From: Polyodon spathula
Taxonomy: Eukaryota > Chordata > Actinopteri > Acipenseriformes > Polyodontidae
Direction: 5' to 3'
DNA length: 64,000 nt
NCBI RefSeq assembly: GCF_017654505.1
Contig: NC_054541.1
Span: 47,683,986-47,747,985, forward strand
Both the position numbers and the translations under genes were made by a program. This document shows, piece after piece, positions 57,585 through 64,000 of this stretch. Below the pieces are notes generated by a model, which was not told the origin of the DNA, did not search any database, and saw only the letters and a list, made by a program, of their open reading frames with translations. Position 1 is the first letter of the stretch. Each line of letters starts with the position of its first letter.

Positions 57585-59051
57585 CTGCAAAGCAAAAGAG
57601 AAGAGGAGAGTGAGTTTAGATTCCCCAATCACTAATGCAAAAAATACATGGAAACTGCTTGCTTTACTGTAACAATTTAAGAGTTTATATTTCAGTCAGG
57701 GGGCCCTATTTACTTCCCACTTCCCTTTACAGCCCATATTCAACAATACTCTGCGATTCACCAGTTACTTTGAACAAAGTATATAGGTAGAACAAGGTAA
57801 TGCTATTACCTTTAACGACAATAGTGCGCTGTCAAATTTCAAATCCCTTCCCCCCCCCAAAAAAAAGAAAAGAGATTAAATTCTGCAAACTTAACATTCG
57901 TTTTCCAATGCATAAACAGTTTGCCAAGATACCCACATCTCATCTTAGCAGCAAGCTCCATTATATCCCCTAGTCACAATATTTAATTAGTCACTTTCTG
58001 TATTTAATACATAATTTTACGTCCACATTTGTGAACACGGGACCCGAAGGGGGCACTGCATATAGTTCTGGCAAACTCATGCGTATGCAACCCCCTGTAA
58101 ACAGCAGAAATACTGGGATAGATCCCCTTCAGTAACGGGCATGTTTCTATTGCCATGTCCAGGTTTACGGGACTTTGGCCACGCTCTTAAAGATAACAGT
58201 GCATCATTACCAGTCTCAGCAAATGCATTCAACACACTTCACTTGTGTAAAGCTAGCTTACTTATCCTCAGCAAGGCTGTAAATCTACTGTACGTTTAAT
58301 ATGTACTGTACATGTGAAACTTAGTGAAAACTGAAGTGTATTGGTTTCAAACTAGCATACAATTTCAAATGAATTATTTCTTTTTTAAAGTGCACTGTAG
58401 TGGAATGTATTTGTAACTTTCAAATTTCATGTAACCATATTAAAATACTAAGGTGTGCGATGTTCAAATACACAAGCACAAATGAAAGGGGGGGCATTGT
58501 ATTATCCAAGACTCACTCATTACTACTACAATTAATATCACAACCTGTTTGTTATGCAAAGTAATTTTAAAAATCAAAACAGACTGCTAAAATATAAATG
58601 AAAAATACAAATAAAATAAAATCTCAATTGTCTACAGGTTATGACTACAGCAAACAGGACCACAAACTAAGAGAGAGATCTGGAGCTGCGACTGAGGGAG
58701 ATTTCAACACGACGACTCCTCCCATCTGCAATTATGGCAGGAATGTAATAACTTCTGTGTTATTATTCACCATGTTCTACCAATTACAGTCCACTAAAAC
58801 CTGTTTATTACACCCTAGTACTTGTTTTACAAAAATCCACCCACAGCCAACTAGAAAAACAGACACGTCCATGTAAATACATTTTGTTATTTATTATTTG
58901 TTCCTTTTTACAAGCAAACACCATATTTATCACTGTGCAAGGGTGATTCATGCTCCTGTACACAAAACTACAAATTGTTTACTGATCTGGAACAATTCAC
59001 CTACTGTATTTAAAACATATGAACCTACGTGGATTTGAGAGGGACTACATA

Positions 59052-59891
59052 CAGTACCGTGAAAAAGTATTTGCCCCCATCTAATTTTCTGCATTTTTGC
59101 ATATTTTTGACACCAAATGTTATCAGGTCTTCAACCAAAATCTAGTATTAGATAAAAGGGACCCTGAGTGAACAAAACACAAAATTGATACTTATTTAAT
59201 TTATTTATTAAAGAAAGTTATGTAACACCCAATGCCTCTGTGTGAAAAAGTAATCGCCCCCTTAGACTCAACAACTGGTTAAGCCACCTTTAGCAGCAAT
59301 AACTGCAACCAAACGCTTCAATGTAGTTATTGTAGATATAATGTAGAAAGGAAACGTAAACCAGTACGGCTGTGGTTTTATTTGAAAGGAGGTTCAACAT
59401 TGTTAATTTGATTGCCAAGTCACAAAGTACTACAATGTGGTAAAAAAAAAAAAAAAATCTGTTGTCCGCCATTACACAATTTTCTTGCGTACCCCGAGAA
59501 GTGCTCGAGCACCCCCAGGGTTATGCGTACCCCAGTTTGAAAACTGCTGGTCTACACTTTGTTAGTTAGTCAGATTCATATTGGGCAGGGCTAGCTCAAA
59601 TCAGGCCTGATTGTTAATCAAAGTATTCAAACAGCTGACCCTAATTATCCCTTTAATTGGGTTGAGTTAACAGGGGGTGGGCAATAACTTTTTCAACCTT
59701 GAAGATTGCATGTTTGATTACCTTGCACACCAAACAAATGAAAGAAGCACCAAAACTGACCAAATGACTGGTGTCTTTTTTTCTCAGATACTCTCTATAT
59801 ACTACTAAAACAACCCACAAAAAGATCTGACCAAATTCAACATGAAAAATGTGCAAAAATCAGAGGGGGGGCAAATACTTTCATGGTACTG
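59052..59891. mobile_element. internally deleted Tc1-like element with nested fragment
   Basis: Inverted ends start CAGTACCGTGAAAAAGTATT (left) and CAGTACCATGAAAGTATTTG (right, read inward), with TA at 59050-59051 and 59892-59893. At 840 bp it lacks a transposase. Within it, from roughly 59330 to 59551, is a different sequence ending GCGTACCCCAGTTTGAAAAC + TGCTG, whose complement resembles a hAT-type terminus (CAGCAGTTTTCAAACTGGGG); its other end is not clear. Confidence 0.7.
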
Positions 59892-60604
59892 TACAGACAG
59901 ACAGACAAAATAAATACAGTAATTTGATCAGATCCGACAAAAAGCACACAATTACATCTTTTCAATCTAGCAGAACAGATTTGTTGTTTGTGAATCAATG
60001 AATTGAATCTAATAATTTTTTTCACCGGTGGCACAGGGATCTAAAGTTTGGAACCAAGGAGCAGGATGTCAAAGACAGGTACTGTAGGATCAAGAGAGTA
60101 CTCCACCAACCACTGCTCAATATTGTGTAGTACGTACAGGTCTCTTTTTTTCATAAGTTAGGAATGCATTAAAAGTACACTGGTTTATTGAACCCAGCTG
60201 TCCCGTAAATTCTATAAATTAGCATCAGGTAACTGTGTATGACAGACTCCACATATTCACATCAGGGTTGGCGATTTTATTAAAATCACTAAATCTAAAA
60301 TTAATACATAAAGCAAATTATTTATCATTGTGGCATCCACTAAATGTGAAATATAATATGTGAACTACAAGAATTTAGCGATGGAGTGTTCCAGAGAAAA
60401 ATACCCCTCACTCATCCCAGCCATTCTTTTCTTTCTTTGATTTCCTCTATCTGTTTCAGTCCAAACACACACAGCTGTTACTCAGGACCACTTTGCTTTT
60501 TATAGTGTGTTCAATTGTTAAAGTTCCTGATTGCACCACTAAATACATCTGGTTTCAGCAGGTCTAACACAGTGCTCAGTTGTCTATTTGGGACCCCATC
60601 ACAT

Positions 60605-61655
60605 AAGAACATAAAAACATAACATTTACAAAGGAGAGGAGGCCGTTTGGCCCATCTTGCTCGTTTGGTTGTTAGTAGCTTATTGAGCCCAGAATCTCAT
60701 CAAGCAGTTCCAGACCCTCACAATTCTCTGTGTAAAAAAGTGCCTCCTATTTTCTGTTCTGAATGTCCCTTTATCTAATCTCCATTTGTGACCCCTAGTC
60801 CTCGTTTCTTTTTTCAGGTCGAAAAAAAGTCCCTTGGGTCGACACTGTCAATACCTTTTAGAATTTTGAATGCTTGAATCAGATCGCTGCGTAGTCTTCT
60901 TTGTTCAAGACTGAATAGATTCAATTCTTTAAGCATATGACATGCCTTTTAAAACCTGGAATAATTCTGGTCTCTCTTTGCCTCTTTCTACAGCAGCAAT
61001 ATCCTTTTTGTACCAAGGTGACCAGAACTGAACACAGTATTCTAGATGAGGTCTTACTAATGCATTGTAAAGTTTTAACCTTGCTTCCCTTGATTTAAAT
61101 TCAACACTTTTCACAATGTATCCGAGCATCTTGTTGTTTTTTTTAATAGCTTCCCCACATTGTCTAGATGAAGACATTTCTTTTTCATAGATTCCTTCTT
61201 CAATTTCAGCATCTCCCATATTATATTTCTAATGCACATTTGTACTGGCTGTGTCAGTCAATGAAGATTAGGAATAGCAGAGGACCTAATACTGATCTCT
61301 GTGGTAGTCCACTGGTTACCTTGCTCCATTTTGAGGTTTCTCCTCTAATCAGTACTTTGTTTTCTACATGTTAGCCACTCCCTAATGTGCATGCATTTCC
61401 TTGACTGCCTACTGCATTCAGTTTGAGAATTAACCTTATGTGGGGCTTTGTCAAAAGCTTTCTGGAAATCTAAATAAACCAATTAATATGCTTTGCAATT
61501 ATCCATTGTCGATGTTGCATCCTCAAAAAAAAAAAAAATCAAAAGAGGGTTAGACAGACACAATCTCCCTTTCCTAAAACAATGGTGACTGTCTCCCATG
61601 ATACTGTTAACATATAGGTAACTCTCTATTTTGGCTCGTATTATAGTTTCCATAA
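60605..61655 (-). mobile_element. CR1/L2-like LINE with reverse transcriptase remnants
   Basis: On the minus strand, in order, it encodes YLDFQKAFDKAPHK and VTSGLPQRSVLGPLLFLIFI (reverse transcriptase blocks), then, after an internal loss of the catalytic FADD-type region, KMLGYIVKSVEFKSREARL and LYNALVRPHLEYCVQFWSPW, and then the 3' part shared with the copy at 31465-31843. Frameshifts and stops show it is dead. It is truncated at its 5' end. Confidence 0.82.
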
Positions 61656-63483
61656 GTTTACAATCGCTTCAGCAGATATGTTAATGATGAGGCAGGCACT
61701 CTAACAGGGCAAGACATGTCTTCAGAATACCATTTCAGTGCAGTATTTTTTCTCTTTTACATCTTCGCTCCATTTATGCGGCACAGAATTGGGGACAAGC
61801 GCAGGTCGCGCTGGCACTCGCATCTGCGCTGTGATCAGAATACAGCCCTAAGAGTTTTAGTTTACAGACAGTAAGAGTTTAAGATGTTTGTGTTAATAAA
61901 ATGTTTTTAAAACATACTTCATGTCTTTTCCTTGAGAAACTATATAAGATTGGTAGTAGATGAAAAAATGATTTAACTCAATGTTTTTTTTAAATCAAGT
62001 GATTTAAATAGACGACTTAAATCAGCCGACCTCGACTCAGATTAAAGAAATGATCACAAATGAAAGAACAAAAAATGCTTTTCAATTAAAGAGTGGCTCA
62101 TGCAGATATTAGCAAAGGAACTAAGACAAGCAATTGCTTTTTTTTTTTTTTTTACCATCATTATTTTATTATTATTAAAGATGCTTCCTCCAATTAAAGT
62201 TTAAAACAGACATGCAAACTATCATCAGTTAGCTATATCTATAAAATACAGTGATTATTCCTTCATTTTTGACTACCAAATACTTCTTTCGCAACACAAT
62301 GCATGGGACTATTATACAGGCTACTTTTGCATAGGTATCTGCAACACTGTCAACACCAGACCCTCAAGCAGGCGTTTACCTGGCACACTTCATACTCCTA
62401 CAGTGTTTCTCTGTATTTTCTGAAAGAGCAAAAATCCAGACAAACAAGGGAAATAACATTCTAATGAAGTAGCTAGTAAAAGCAAAATTCACATGTAAAG
62501 AAATGTCTATTTGGTTCCATTACTGGTGCCGATCAATAAAGACAAGAAATAGAATAGAGCATTGTAAAGAATATTAAAAGACAACTTAGCGACAGTGTTG
62601 TGTCTCTACAGCCAAGTCACCCTAAATCATTCAGGAACCAAACAAACAGTCACACGACCCCAGTATGGCAGTCATCTTGAGTCACAGGTCAAAGGGGTAT
62701 GGAAAAGAAGTTTGCAAGCAAAATGGTTTCTGAGAGGAGATATCAGCAGTTGGAAAAGCAATGGTTGGGCTGACCAATGTACATGTCAGCTCCCCTGCCC
62801 GTGTCAGGAAATGTTCTCAAGTAGCAGATCTTCACAGAGGCAACACACATTCAAGCACTAAGACACTCATTTCCACCTCTGTGTTTTTCTTATAAATACC
62901 ATGGAACTGGTCTTACTAGAGCTCCCCCCACTTTATAATTGTTTTGTTATCTATTCTTACTGTCCATTTCAATTTTAAGTACTTGCTTTGAGACAGATCG
63001 ACTTCCACTAACTGAAAAACAAACTAACAAAATAAATAAAATAAAAGCTTTCAGAATAACTAACTGTTCTGATCTTATTAGCCTTGGTGCCTAAATAACA
63101 ACTTACTCTTCAAAGCTACTGGGAGTACACAGTGGGCCAGCACAGTGTGTTCAGAACAGGAACCCGTGACGACCACGCACTGGTCCAGCAATGAGATCCA
63201 CAGTCAACAAGGATCTGGCATGCCATAAACTCCACACACACACACACACAAACACACACACAGATCAAGTCTTAATGACTAAATTGCCTTACTGTAACTC
63301 ATCCATACAGGAACATCTCTGCTCAATGAAAACAGTCTGTGAAACTCAAAAATCTCACCTCGCTCCCATACCAAACTGGGGCTGCTGCCGGTCCCATCAG
63401 CAGTCTATGATCTATAATGCATGTCCGCAGTTGCAATTGCAAAAAGATGAAATTACAAAAGAAAACTAAAACAATCTTTACTA

Positions 63484-63746
63484 TTTCATTATTATTATTA
63501 TTATTTGTTTATTTAGCAGACACCTTTATGTAAGGCAACTTACAGAGATTAGTGTGTGAACTATGCATCAGCTGCAGATTCGCTTACAACAGAGTCTTAC
63601 CCGAAAGACGGAGCACAAGGAGTTTAAGTTAGACTTAGACTTGCTCAGGGTCTCATAGTGAGAGTCAGTGACTGAGGTGGGATTTGAACTGGGGACCTCC
63701 TGCTTACAAGCCTTTTTCTTTAACCACTGGACCACACCGCCTCCAA
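63484..63746 (-). mobile_element. tRNA-headed SINE
   Basis: The minus strand begins with a tRNA-like head: an A-box-like GTGGTCCAGTGGTTAAAG and a B-box GTTCAAATCC, 30-odd bases apart (63746 to about 63680). A body with CTTGTGCTCCGTCTTTCGGG and TGAACTATGCAT-type sequence follows (in complement), with a tail of AT-rich ATAATAAT repeats. The layout is that of fish V-SINE-like retroposons. The head is diverged and not a functional tRNA gene. Confidence 0.75.
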
Positions 63747-64000
63747 TTTCATCTGCAGCATATTTTAAAACACTACACAATAATATATACGGCTTTCTAT
63801 TCTTAACTTCTATGGGACGGGACTGCTACTGCAGCACTGCATTTTCTATGCTGGGTTAGTACAGCTCTGGGCAATTTTGCTTGTATGCAACAAGGCAGGG
63901 TTGCAAACAAGTGGGTCTCACACACTGCTCCAAACCACAGAACCAACACAACTCTGTGGCCTCCTCATAGTGTTGAGGAATAAAAATACAGAGATGCACA

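Larger units (their letters stand above)
57590..64000. other. upstream FRS2 intron or flank
   Basis: No coding exon recognised. The stretch holds a Tc1-derived element, a CR1/L2-like LINE and a SINE, listed separately. A distant FRS2 first exon, as in mammals, would place this in intron 1; no CpG-rich promoter is visible before the window ends. Confidence 0.4.

Noticed and set aside
63660..63746. tRNA gene
   Set aside because: A and B box-like motifs are present, but the cloverleaf is degraded and the sequence continues into a SINE body and A/T-rich tail.

Overview
This window is vertebrate nuclear DNA. It has intron-split genes with GT-AG splice sites, long gene-free stretches, many microsatellites, and Tc1-like, CR1/L2-like LINE and tRNA-headed SINE repeats of types common in fishes. 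The gene order matches human 12q15: (RAB3IP) - BEST3 - LRRC10 - CCT2 - FRS2. The repeat content and a nothepsin-like protease relic point to a ray-finned fish. An early-branching lineage such as sturgeon, paddlefish or gar seems more likely than a teleost, but that is inference.

Layout. Bases 1-14400 carry no coding exon I can support; a CRE-containing candidate promoter with a donor-terminated exon on the minus strand at 12.4-12.7 kb fits the 5' end of RAB3IP. BEST3 (+, 14429-25823) has nine coding exons giving a 642-residue bestrophin. Its introns hold a DD38E-type Tc1-like element containing a solo LTR, a five-copy 89-bp repeat abutting the exon 6 acceptor, and a 32-copy 49-bp minisatellite built on the exon 8 splice donor. 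From 27386 to 32693 (-) lies a broken pepsin-family aspartic protease gene, best read as nothepsin-like: signal-peptide, propeptide, first-lobe and last two exons remain, but the middle exons are missing and a LINE sits in the propeptide exon. LRRC10 (+, 35084-35929) is a single-exon leucine-rich-repeat gene.

CCT2 (-, 38011-45625) was resolved into 16 exons adding up to exactly 535 residues, the length of human CCT2. FRS2 (-, 49381-56520) was resolved into five coding exons giving 538 residues, with a probable 5'-UTR exon at 57484-57584; the rest of the window to 64000 is probably FRS2 intron. Tc1-like elements also sit in CCT2 intron 12, FRS2 intron 4 and the region upstream of FRS2.

The genes have no obvious shared pathway. 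BEST3 is a calcium-gated anion channel, LRRC10 a cardiac sarcomere-associated protein, CCT2 a subunit of the cytosolic TRiC chaperonin, and FRS2 a docking adaptor for FGF receptors. What links them is conserved linkage. No bacterial-type system, CRISPR array, rRNA or stand-alone tRNA gene was seen. The most unusual features are the splice-donor minisatellite in BEST3, the protease relic, and the coexistence of Tc1-like transposases with three different DDxE spacings.
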